From: Viscum album
Lineage: Eukaryota > Streptophyta > Magnoliopsida > Santalales > Viscaceae
Length of the DNA: 64,000 nt
Direction of reading: 5' to 3'
Assembly: GCA_963277665.1 (NCBI GenBank)
Contig: OY728147.1
Span: forward strand, 1,261,695,424 to 1,261,759,423
Part shown: positions 49,047-60,085 of the stretch, in pieces
How positions within the stretch are numbered: the first letter of the stretch is position 1
Layout of the letters: each line of letters opens with the position of its first letter
Program-made: the position numbers and the translations under genes
Notes under the pieces: generated by a model
What the model was told of the DNA's origin: nothing
What the model saw: the letters and a program-made list of their open reading frames with translations, nothing else
Database searches by the model: none

Positions 49047-50869
49047 CACCCCCCAACTTGAGTTTTGCTAGTCCCGAGCAAAATATATCTCAACAATATG
49101 AAATTCGAATTCCCTTTTCCAAAAACATTTTAATACACAATTATCACCAAAAAACCTTATACCAAAAAATTATGAAACCCATCAAAATATTTTAATAAAA
49201 TATAGTTTCATAAGCAGATCCAAATCCCAATCACATTCCTTTGTTCAAATTCATTTCCATATTTCATCCAATATCAATTAAGTATGAAGATGTGTTGTGC
49301 ATCAAAATAGACATGGGGGTTCATCTTTATTCAAGGGGGAAATTATGGAAGTGCTAGATGTAATCACATTTCAATATTAAGATGAGTATTCATTTTGTTT
49401 TTGCATAATTTTTTTTTGTTTTTTCTTTGTTGTTTTGTTTTTGTTTTTTCAATTTTTCCATGGTAATTGAAGTTGCACTCAAAAGAGTCAACCCCTGTAG
49501 CGAGACTTTGCTGACGACTACCAGGCTCAAAGACCATAGGGAACCAAGTGAATCCCACATACTCGAGCATCATCTCGAGTTAACTCAGTCAAAAAAAATT
49601 CAAATTACCAAAAATAGAGATAAAATTACTAACTCTGGGCCAGCCAATTATGGAGTCACGATCCCCAAGTGCCGAAATCCACGCATTAGGTCATTTCATT
49701 GCTCTACGCGCAAATTTTTTTTTGAATACTCATATTAAACTAAAATGATCACCAAACCTATGCTATTTATTTAGGGTACCCCATGAACTCAAACTAATAC
49801 TCCACTATCCAAAGGACGTGCATTGTGATATTTTTTTTATTTGGATGAAAATATAAATGATGAAGTATCACATTGGATAGCCACACTTTCCAAAATCTAT
49901 GATCATGAAATTATACAAGGATTAAAATCAGAATTAGGGTATGCTAAATTATTTGATATACAGTTTCAAAGTGTGCAATGTGTATTACCATGTTCAAAGT
50001 TAAAGGAATTTTTCCTCCCATTTTCACAAAAAAAAATTCAAATCATTTATCATTTTTTTACACAAAATCATTTTTTATTTTATCTCCCCCCCAACTTAAA
50101 ATAACACTATCCCAAGTGTTTAATGACAAGAAAATTTAGAAGTGGGTAGAGGTAGATAATGAAAGTTCAAAAAGGAAATTGAAAATGAGGATCATGGAAT
50201 GAAGTCACCTGGTGGTTGAAGTTGAAATTCTTACTGCTCCAATTTAGTCCTTTGATATCCATGTCGCTTGGAGAGTTCCCTAGTGTAAAAAGGAAAACAA
50301 AACAAAAAAACAAAATAGTATATATATATATATATAAGTAAAATATAAGTATATATATAAAATAAAATAAACTGATGATACATTGTCTTCTTTTTAAATT
50401 TCTGGGTAAGGTATTACTCAAGGATCACACCACGTGACACGGATGAATATGGTGCTCCCCTTTCATACCCATCCATACTCATAATAGAATAACATATCAA
50501 CAATCTATTTTTTATTATTTATCAAATTGATTCATTAATCCTATTTAAGAAAAATATGATTTGCAAAGATGTAAACCACGTGTTGCCTCCCGTGCAGCGC
50601 TTTGTTTAAGGTCGTTAGCTCGACTTGAACCCCCCAACTTATCCAATACCAACGTTCAACATTTTAAGGACCACATGTTTCTCTATGTCCACTATATTGA
50701 GATTTATTCTTTGTTTATAATTTTTGTTTTATCCAAACCTGTGTTCTAAAATGAGTGGTAAAATCCATGGAATATCAAAAATGGTTGATCCAGATTTCTC
50801 TGTAGTCTTTCCTAAGACATAAATGACCATTACAGATTTTTTGGTTTCAAGAGAAGAATGAATTCCAAT
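49047..50869 (-). other. LARD unit b, polypurine tract and untranslated part
   Basis: It begins with the polypurine tract (49047-49060) and matches 44507-46315. (TA)n at 50319-50336 and the conserved block at 50583-50635. No supported gene; plus-strand frames here occur out of register in the other units. Confidence 0.75.
50583..50635. repeat. Conserved CpG-retaining block, LARD unit b
   Basis: Identical over its length to the block in unit a, including the four CpG sites. Confidence 0.75.
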
Positions 50870-51745
50870 TTAATGTTCATGATTATACCTTATGAAGGGA
50901 TTCTTTAGCGATGAGGGAAGGGCAACAATTTTGTGCTCGGGCTAGATAGGACATTTAGACACAAGTTGATATTTTGAATCCAACTCATTTTCATTTTACA
51001 AACTTCTCAACAAAATTGGTTCCTTTTTAATAGAAGATCCAACCACAAAATTGGAAAGATCAGTGTTTGGAATGGATATGGACTCAATTTTTTTGATTTC
51101 TCCCAATTGTTCAATGGTTGGTGTTTTTGAAAATTCATCAATGGAGTTTTACTTAGGAGACTCAATCCACGATGTCAAATTTCCCTCTTGTGAATCCAAA
51201 AATTCAATTTCCTCATGATTCAAACACCCATCAACAATTATATTATCCTCCTCATCTTCCCTAAATCCAAAGGTTTTCTCTTCAGTAAATTCATAAGAGG
51301 TTTTTGGGAAACTAGACACTTCACATAAGGTTATGGAAGGGACAGTTTGTGTAGGGATGGTTTGCTCAAAAGTTTTAATGCTTTGTAGTTCTAACATCAA
51401 TGATGAAACCTCAAAATTTATTATCTCCATTTGTTGACACAGTTTTTCAAGTAATGGATTTGGATTAGGATGGATAACGGGTTGATCCAAATGGTCTATT
51501 CTAGGTGGATAATTAAGTTGTTGGAATTACACAGGAGGGTGTTCAAATTGGATTTGTGGGGATTGAAACTCATTATATGTTGGAATTTTTTGTGGATAAT
51601 AGGATTAAAAAAAATTTGGTTCATTAGGTTGTTGATTATAACATCAGTAGAAACTAGGATGGTCATTGTACATCTCACTTGGTGTGGAGTGATCAAAGTA
51701 AGGAGAGGTTCCCCATGTTCGGATTTGTTCAAAAGGGTTTTCCAT
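50870..51745 (-). pseudogene. LARD unit b reading frame, unknown protein (291 codons)
   Basis: ATG at 51743-51745, TAA at 50870-50872, again exactly 876 bp. It holds the longest open piece of the family, 51149-51490, which includes LLEKLCQQMEIINFEVSSLM, a likely amphipathic helix. Stops lie near 51148 (Tyr TAT to TAA), in the HPSFYW region and before FQQLNYPP. Wherever comparable it matches units a and c in frame. Function unknown. Confidence 0.6.
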
Positions 51746-51821
51746 AGGAATGAAATTGGGGGTGAGATAAGAGAATTGGGATGAAAAAAAATATGATAGT
51801 GTCTAAGATAACATACTTAGG

Positions 51822-51839
51822 TCCCCGGAAACGATTCCA
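51822..51839 (-). other. Primer binding site, LARD unit b (tRNA-Asp type)
   Basis: The minus strand reads TGGAATCGTTTCCGGGGA, five bases from LTR c. Confidence 0.75.
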
Positions 51840-51844
51840 AAATT

Positions 51845-53598
51845 TGATTCTCACTCAAATTTACCCAAAATAAGAAGGTAGTACGGTCCTTGTAGTCTAG
51901 CTTGGGTTGTCGAATCCACAGAGACCTATAAGTAACCTATAGACCCGCACATTCTAAGGACTATTTTTGGCTATTAAGTGGCCAACTTTGGTTGATTTTA
52001 GATGGGTTTAAAGGAACCCTAAGAGACTTAAGTGAATTTAATTTAAAAGAATGAGTTGATCCTAGGTTATTGCTCGGGGTGGATTGGACGTATTTCTTTT
52101 TCAATGGTTTCAATTTCTGATATTTGAGATGGGTTCATTTAAGGAGATAAAACAAAATCATCACTTACTGGTTTAAGTCCTACACCCTTTAATACTAATC
52201 ACCTATACACTTTAAGGATCAATGTTTTGAGCACTTCAAGGTAAAGGATCATATTAGCACATGAAGTGTGTGGCCTTAAATTCAACAAGGACGATGGAGT
52301 TTAAAAATCATCAAATAAAAATCTCAATTTAAGAAGTGATTATACATTAATGGGGTGATAAATAACATCCAATCCAGCCATTTTCTACTCCATTGGATCA
52401 AACCATAAGTGTGTTATCCCTCCATTGATTTTATGTTTTCAATGGAAGCGGAAAGTAGACTCATGAGGGAGGACATGGAGAAGTAAAGAAAACAACAAAA
52501 ATAAAATGATCACTCCACCGTTGTGTGAATAATTTCACAAGATTTGGTGTGAATAAATTCACACCATGAGGAAACTGTATCAAATTGAGATGTATAAAAA
52601 CATAATAAGAGGAGAAGAAGAACTTTTATTAATAAACTAAAGTGAATTGAACAACTTACAAGTGAAAGAAAAATTTGAGAAAACAAAATCGCAACATAAC
52701 ATTAAAATTGAACCAAGCACCAAAAAATAAAAACTCATTCACCACCACTGCCTTAAATAGGAATTTTGGGAGCCTTGGGTAGATCCTCCAATAGTACAAA
52801 GTATCCCACTTGAGTATGGTAGGCCTAGGGTGGTGGAAAGTAAGGGAGAGGAGACTTTTCAACCCTTGACCCGAGGTGGCATCTAGCTTTCTTCCACCGA
52901 ACGGACGTGCATGTAATTCCTTCTATATGGCCGAATCAGAGTGGTACATATAACAATAAAATGTATCTCCTGATGTCTTATAACCTTCTGTAAAATATTG
53001 GCCCATTTGGAGTTACGGATTCCGAGATATGATCATATTAGTGGGATGTTTTTCTGGGCTACAGAATCTGGCCCAGAATTTTATCTCTAACTTGGTCCGC
53101 CTAAATGGAAACAATGGAGGCCGAATTAGTATTTTATCATGAATCATTATTTTTTAATATACATGGCTTCTAGCCTCCCATGAAATTTGGGAATAATTGG
53201 GCTTGTATGTTGGGCCCCAATGTCTCATCAGTGGGATGGTGTCCAATCTTCCTTCTCCAGAATTGCTTCCTTTCATTGCCAAATATCTCCATCATCCTCC
53301 ATGAATTATCCATTGATCCCTGAATCAAACATGTTCATATTTAAGTTTAGATCAATTTCCAAAAATATCAAATTAAAATATGTATAATTACATTCCTTAA
53401 AATCATATGAATCATTGGTTACTTTAAATGATGTTAAAAAATGTACCACATAATAGTGCATTTTAAGAAGGTATTACAATCATAATGTGAGATGATGTTC
53501 AAAGTGTAAAATGCACTAAAATGGTGTTTATTAATAATAAATAAGATGAATATTATATATATTACCAATGAATATTATCCTCAATTAGTGGCTGATCA
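51845..53598 (-). repeat. LARD LTR c
   Basis: 1754 bp, TGATTCTCACTC to GGCTGATCA, shared by units b and c. It agrees with LTR b in start and end bases. Confidence 0.88.
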
Positions 53599-55405
53599 CA
53601 CCCCCCAACTTGAGTTTTGCTAGTCCCGAGCAAAATATATCTCAACAATATGAAATTCAAATTCTCTTTTCCAAAAACATTTTAATACACAATGATCACA
53701 AAAAACCCTTATACCAAAAAATCATGAAACCCATCAAAATATTTTAATACAAGATAGTTTCAAAAGTAGTTCCCAATCCCAAGACCATTCCTTTGTTCAA
53801 ATTCATTTCCATATTTCATCCAATATCAATTAAGTATGAGGATGTGTTGTGCATCAAAATAGACATGGGGGTTCATCTTTATTCAAGGGTGAAATTTCAG
53901 AAGTGCTAGGTGGAATCACATTTCAATATTAAGATGAGTATTCATTTTTTTTGTATATTTTTTTTTGTTGTTGTTTTTTTTTTCAATTTTTCCATGGTAA
54001 TTGAAGTTGCACTCAAAAGAGTCAACCCCTGTAGCGAGACTTTATCGATGACTCCCAGGCTCAAAGACCTTAGGGAACCAAGTGAATCCCACATACTCGG
54101 GCATCATCTCGAGTTAACTCAGTCAAAAACAAATTCAAATTACCAAAAATAGAGATAAAATTACTAACTCTAGGCCAGAAAACTATGGAGTCATGATCCC
54201 CAAGTGCCGAAAGCCACGCATTAGGTCATTTCATTTCTCTACGCGCAAATTTTTTTCTGAATACCCATATTAAACTAAAATGATCACAAAACCTTTGCTA
54301 TTTATTTCGGGGACCCCATGAACTCAAACTAATACCACACTATTCAAAGGACGTGCATTGTGATGTTTTTTTTATTTGGATGAAAATATAAATGATGAAA
54401 TATCACATTGGACAGCCACACTTTCCAAAATCTATGTTCATGAAATTATACAAGGATTAAAATCAGAATTAGGGTATGCTAAATTATTTGATATACAGTT
54501 TCAAAGTGTGCAATGTGTATTACCATGTTCAAAGTTAAAGGAATTTTTCCACCCATTTTCACAAAAAAAAAATTCAAATCATTTATCATTTTTTTGAAAC
54601 AAAAGCATTTTTTATTTTATATCCCCCCCAACATAAAATAACACTGTCCCCAGTGTTTAAATAAAAGAAAATTTAGAAGGGGGTAGAGGAAGAGAATGAA
54701 AGTTCAAAAAGGAAATTGAAAATGAGGATCATGGAATGAAGTCACCTGGTGGTTGAAGTTGAATTCTTGCTGCTCCAATTTAGTCCTTTGATATCCATGT
54801 CGCCTGCAGAGTTCCCTAGTGTAAAAATTAAAACAAACAAACAAAAAAAAATAGTATATATATATATATATAAGTAAAATATAATTATATATATAAAATA
54901 AAATAAACTAATGATACATTGTCTTCTTTTTAAATTTCTGGGTAAGGTATTACTCAAGGATCACACCACGTGACACGGATGAATATGGTGCTCCCCTTTC
55001 ATACTCATCCATACTCATAATATAAGAACAGATCAACAATCTATTTTTTATTATTTATCGAAATGATTCATTAATTCTATTTAAGAAAAAGATGATTTGC
55101 AAAGATGAAAACCACGGGTTGCCTCCCGTGCAGCGCTTTGTTTAAGGTCATTAGCTCGACTTGAATCCCCCAACATTTCCAATACCAACTTTCAACATTT
55201 TAAGGACCACATATTTTTCTATGTCCACTAGATTGATATTTATTCTTTGTTTATAATTTTTCTTGTATGCAAACCTGTGTTCTAAAATGAGTGGTAAAAT
55301 CCAAGGAATATCAAAAATGGTTGATCCAGTTTCCTATGTAGTCTTTCCTAAGACATAAATTATCATTACATCTTTTTTGGTTTCAAGAGAAGAATTAGTT
55401 CCAAT
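53599..55405 (-). other. LARD unit c, polypurine tract and untranslated part
   Basis: Matches the same part of units a and b. (TA)n at 54855-54872; the conserved block is at 55119-55171 with one CpG lost. No gene. Confidence 0.75.
55119..55171. repeat. Conserved CpG-retaining block, LARD unit c
   Basis: The same block as in units a and b with two transitions (GTCG to GTCA, and ACC to ATC near its end). Confidence 0.72.
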
Positions 55406-56281
55406 TGAATGTTCATTATTACACCTTATGAAGGGATTCTTTAGCAGTGAGGGAAGGGCAATAATTTTGGGCTCGCGCTGGATAGGACATTTAGACACAA
55501 GTTGATATTTTGAATCCAACTCAGTTTCATTTTCCAAATTTCTCAACAAAATTGGTTCCCTTTGAATATAATATCCAACCAAAAAATTGGAAAGATCAAT
55601 GTTTGGAATTGATATGGACTCAAAATTTGTGATTTCTCCCAATGGTTCAATGGTTGGTGTTTGTGAAAATTCATCAATGGAGTTATACTTAGGAGACTCA
55701 ATCCACGATGTCAAATTTCCCTCTTGTGAATCCAAAAATTCAATTTCCTCTTGATTCAAACACCCATCAACAATTCCATGATCCTCCTCATCTTCCCTAA
55801 ATCCAAATCTTTTCTCTTCAGTAAATTCATAAGAGGTTTATGGGAAACTAGACACTTCACATAAGGTTATGGAAGGGACAGTTTGTGTAGGGATGGGTTG
55901 CTCACAAGTTTTAATGCTTTGTAGTTCTAACCTCAATTATGAAACCTAAAAATTTATTATCTCCATTTTTTGACACAGTTTTTCAAGTAATGGATGTGGA
56001 TTAGGATGGATAATGGGTTGATCCAAATGGTCTATTCTAGGTGGATAATTAATTTATTAGAATTGCACAGGAGGGTGTTAAAATTGGATTTGTGGGGATT
56101 GAAACTCATTATATGTTAGAATGTTTTGTGGATGATAGGAGTAAAAACATTGTGGTTCATTAGGTTGTTGATTATCCCACCAGTAGAAACTAGGATGGTC
56201 ATTGTACATCTCACTTGGTGTGGAGTGATCAAAGTAAGGAGAGGTTCCCCATGTTTGGGTTTGTTCAAAAGGGTTTTCCAT
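55334..56281 (-). pseudogene. LARD unit c reading frame, unknown protein (stop lost)
   Basis: ATG at 56279-56281. The codon matching the family stop (55406-55408) is TCA, so the frame runs on for 24 more codons to 55334. Up to that point the length is the same 876 bp as in units a and b. Open from 55759 to 55334 (MNQEEIEFLDSQEGN start of the open piece). Upstream, a GAA to TAA change follows QIQF. Function unknown; see unit a. Confidence 0.6.
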
Positions 56282-56358
56282 AGGAATGAAATTGGGGATG
56301 AGATAAGAGAATTGGGATGAAAACAAAAGATGATAGTGTCTAAGATAACATACTTAGG

Positions 56359-56376
56359 TCCCCGGAAATAGCGCCA
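56359..56376 (-). other. Primer binding site, LARD unit c (tRNA-Asp type)
   Basis: The minus strand reads TGGCGCTATTTCCGGGGA, the best preserved TGGCGC start of all sites in the window. It lies five bases from LTR d. Confidence 0.8.
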
Positions 56377-56381
56377 AAATT

Positions 56382-58134
56382 TCATTATCTCTCAAATTTA
56401 CCCAAAATAAGAAGGTAGGACGATCCTTGTAGTCTAGCTTGGGTTGTCGAATCCACAGAGACCTAAGAAGTAACCTATACACACGCACATTCTAAGGACT
56501 ATTTTTGTCTATTAAGTGGCCAACTTTGGTTGATTTTAGATGGGTTTAAAGAAAACCTAAGAGACATAAGTGAATTAAATTTAAAAGAATGAGTTGATCC
56601 TTGGTTATTGCTTGAGGTGGATTGGACGTATTTCCTTTTCAATGGTTTCAATTTCTTATATTTGAGATGGGTTAATTTAAGGAGATAAAAAAACATCATC
56701 ACTTACTAGTTTAATGGCAAAACCCTTTAATACTAATCACCTATACACTTGAAGGATCAATTTTTTGAGCACTTCATGTTAAAGGTTCTTATTAGCACAT
56801 GAAGTGTGTGGCCTTAAATTCAACAAGGACGATGGAGTTTAAAAATCATCAAATAAAAATCTCAATTTAAGAAGTGATTATACATTAATGGGGTGATAAA
56901 TAAAATCCAATGCAGCCCTTTGATACTCCCTTGGATCAACCCATAAGTGGGTTATCCCTCCATTTATTCTATGGTTTCAATGGAAGCGGAAAGTAGACTC
57001 ATGAGGGAGGACATGGAGAAGTAAAGAAAACAACAAAAATAAAATGATCACTCCACCGTTGTGTGAATAATTTCACAAGATTTGGTGTGAATAAATTCAC
57101 ACCTTGAGGAAATAGTATCAAATTGAGATGTAGAACAACAGAATAAGAGGAGAAGAAGAACTTATATTAAGAAACTAAAGTGAATTGAACAACTTACAAG
57201 TGAAAGACAAATTTGAGACAACAAAATCGCAGCATAACATTACAATTGAACCAAGCACCAAAAATTAGAAACTCCTTCACCACCACTGCCTTAAATAGGA
57301 ACTTTGGGAGTCTTGGGTAGATCCTTAAACAGTAAAAATGATCCCACTTGAGTGTGGTAGGCCTAGGGTGGTGGAAATTAAGGGAGAGGAGACTTTTCCA
57401 CCCTTGACCTGAGGTGGCAGCCAGCTTGCTTCCACCAAACAGACGAGCTTGTAAGTCCTTATAGATGGCCGAATCAGAGTGGGCCATAGAAGAATAAAAT
57501 GGATCCCCAGATGTCTTATAACCTCCTGTAACATTTCGGCCCATTGGGAGTTACGTATTTTGAGATATTATTATATTAGTGGGATTTTTCTGGGCCGCAG
57601 AATCTGGCCCAGAATTTTATCTCTAACTTGGGCCACCTAAATAGAGACAATGGAGGCCGAATTAGCATTTGATCCTGAAGAATGATTTGTTCCTATACAT
57701 GGCTTATATAATCCCACTAAATTTGGGATTAATTGGGCCTGTATGTTGGACCCCAGAGTCTCATCAGTGGGCTGGTGTCCAATCTGCCTTCTCCAGAATT
57801 GCTTCCTTTCATTGCCAAATATCACCATTATCCTCCATTAATTATCCATTGATCCATGAATCAAAAATATTCATATTTAAGTGTAGATAAATTTCCAAAA
57901 ATATATAATTAAAATATGTATAATTAGACTCCTTAAAATCAGATGAATCATTGGGTACTTTAAATGATGTTAAAAAATGTATCACATAATAGTGCATTTT
58001 AAGAAGGTATTACAATCATAATGTGAAATGATGTTCAAAGTGTAAAATGAAATAAAATGGTGTTTATGAATAATAAAAAACATGAATATTATATATATTA
58101 CCAATGAATATTAGCCTCATTTAGTGGCTAATCA
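56382..58134 (-). repeat. LARD LTR d (rightmost; 5' LTR)
   Basis: 1753 bp. The + strand start TCATTATCTCTC has one mutated base (TGATTATC expected), and its ATTATC state matches LTR a rather than b and c. It ends GGCTAATCA followed by GATAT. Confidence 0.88.
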
Positions 58135-58139
58135 GATAT
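58135..58139. repeat. Target site duplication GATAT, right of LARD-like array
   Basis: Copy of 42750-42754. Athila unit 2 resumes here as GATATTATACTTTTCT. Confidence 0.85.
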
Positions 58140-58164
58140 TATACTTTTCTCAGGAGTGAAAATG

Positions 58165-58180
58165 TTTAGGTGTGGGGGTG
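58165..58180 (+). other. Terminal polypurine tract, Athila unit 2
   Basis: TTTAGGTGTGGGGGTG directly before LTR3, identical to 33821-33836. Confidence 0.85.
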
Positions 58181-59779
58181 TGATAGTACCACGATTCACT
58201 GTTTTATTTCACCCTTATACCAATGTATTAAACTGGTTTTGTATTGAAAATTACAAGTATAATAAAAAATTTCACTACATGTTTGATTCAATTTTTTTTA
58301 ACACTTTTAAATAGTTAAATGTTACTTTTTTGATAATTATATTGTAGGTGGAGGAGATTTGGAGGACCCAAGATGAAGTCCAAGAAAAATGGGCCAATCT
58401 GCACATGATCCAAGCACACCAGTGGACTAAAACGCATGCTTCTTCCAAACCGAGAATTAAAATGGGCTGAAAAATTTGGGGCTGGTCTGAAATTTAATTA
58501 TATACTTTTCATATAAAGTATAAAAATCCCAATTCATCCATTAAAAGTCACATACATACTAATCTATCGAATAAAGTGGATCTGCATGAGGTCAAAACAT
58601 TGCCTCTGTATTTTTTTAATATCTCTTATTATATTTCATATCTGGCCACAAAATTTGACATGGAGGTATAAATGGATTTAGGAAACAACTTATTAGTTTT
58701 TTAAAAAGTGATTTATGACTTTCTGACCATCCATAAACATTTACCAAGAGGATTTTTGAAATCATGTTTCCCAAAACCACTTCCCACATTGCCTATAAAT
58801 TGGCACCTTGGGCACCCCATTTGGTAGTTCGACAAGGAGGAAAGTGCTACCATTTTGGAGTCCCAAAGGTGTCTCACCATAATTATTAGAAGTTATGGAG
58901 GCTATGGGAAGTTATACTTCAACATCTTCTTCTTCCTCCCCTCCCATGGGTTTCTAAACCCCTTGTGATCGCCCGAGGGGGAATGTGATGTAATCTCTTG
59001 CTTCATACTTGTATTATTTTGAATGTTCTTTTTAATTACAAGTTGTTTGTTGTTTTTATTTATCCTCTATTCTTATTTAATTGATTTATATACTGGTATG
59101 TTGTACTCAAACTCAAATGATCATGTTTGGTGGTACCCTTTCATGTGATGTTTCACACACAATTCATCCATTTTCCTCCCTCATTCAATTATGGTGTTTC
59201 TGTGGTTCATATTGGTAAATTGAATTTATATAGGAACTATCAGGTCCATGTACATTTATTACATGGCATCAAAATGAAATAACATACAAAAATTGACAGC
59301 ACATCTTGTTCTTCGTGTGTTGCCTTGGTGAGTTTCGGTTATGAAGTCGAACACAAATCACCTAATCATCGGCGGTGTCTGGTGAATCATTGTGTTTTTT
59401 CGACTGAACTCTAAAAGGTATCCTAATATAAACTCAGTAACATTATGGTTCTAGGTGTTACAAAATTGGGATTAAAAGATCATAACCCTATATCATGAAG
59501 CGATTAAGGATGAACATCATGAGAGTACCCTGGGTTGATCGTGCTTAATTAATTCTGTTAATTTCTATTTTGTTTTACTTTCATTTTCTATTTTCATATT
59601 CAATCATCAAACCCCCATGTTTTAAAAATCCTCATTACCCTTCTACTTTCATAATCAAACCACTCTCTTTAAATTAATGATCTAATTCTTTGTCGAGAGA
59701 CGACCTAGGGTTGCTGCTATACTGCAGAAATTCTAGTTAAAAATAAACATCTAATTTGATGTGCTCAACATCGCGATCA
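58181..59779 (+). repeat. Athila LTR3 (shared by units 2 and 3)
   Basis: 1599 bp from TGATAGTACCACG to GCGATCA, the best preserved 3' end of the three. TATA candidate at 58794-58801. Confidence 0.9.
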
Positions 59780-59784
59780 AATTT

Positions 59785-59803
59785 TGGAACCATTTTTGGG
59801 GAT
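59785..59803 (+). other. Primer binding site, Athila unit 3 (tRNA-Asp type, decayed)
   Basis: TGGAACCATTTTTGGGGAT, five bases after LTR3. A 3' GGGGAT end as in tRNA-Asp is kept. Confidence 0.72.
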
Positions 59804-60085
59804 CCAATATCATTTTTTTTCTTTATTTTCTTTTATTTATTTATTTTACTTCTTAATTAGTACTCCTTTAAATACAACACCCCCATTTGATTGTTTTTGT
59901 CTTGGGTTTTTGTCTTTATTTTTGGTTGTTTTTTTGTGTTCTTCCTCTCTCTCTCACTTCTTATTCTTCTTCTCCATATCTATCTATATAATTCTGTATT
60001 ATAAAATTATATTATATTTTAACCCTTCTTAAGTAAATATATCCATATTCAATAACAAAAAAAACAAACTTCACAACTTATTTGC

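Larger units (their letters stand above)
42755..58134 (-). mobile_element. LARD-like non-autonomous LTR element as a tandem array (4 LTRs, 3 internal regions)
   Basis: 15,380 bp flanked by one GATAT duplication. Four direct LTRs of 1752-1756 bp alternate with internal regions of 2784, 2798 and 2783 bp; the period is 4.54-4.55 kb. On the minus strand, each internal region starts with a tRNA-Asp primer site, has one 876-bp frame, a long untranslated part with a (TA)n tract, and ends in a polypurine tract. There is no RT, integrase or RNase H, so it must have used proteins in trans. The primer site with flanking bases and the TGAT...ATCA LTR ends are almost those of the Athila element it landed in. 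The LTRs look less diverged from each other than the Athila LTRs do, so this insertion is younger. Confidence 0.9.

Noticed and set aside
42755..58134. Satellite DNA or segmental duplication as explanation of the 4.5 kb repeats
   Set aside because: The period resolves into LTR, primer site, internal region and polypurine tract, with a target duplication only at the outer ends.
59784..60032. 82-codon hydrophobic plus-strand frame
   Set aside because: Lies in the pyrimidine-rich Athila leader; the Phe/Leu/Ser-rich peptide comes from T- and CT-rich tracts.
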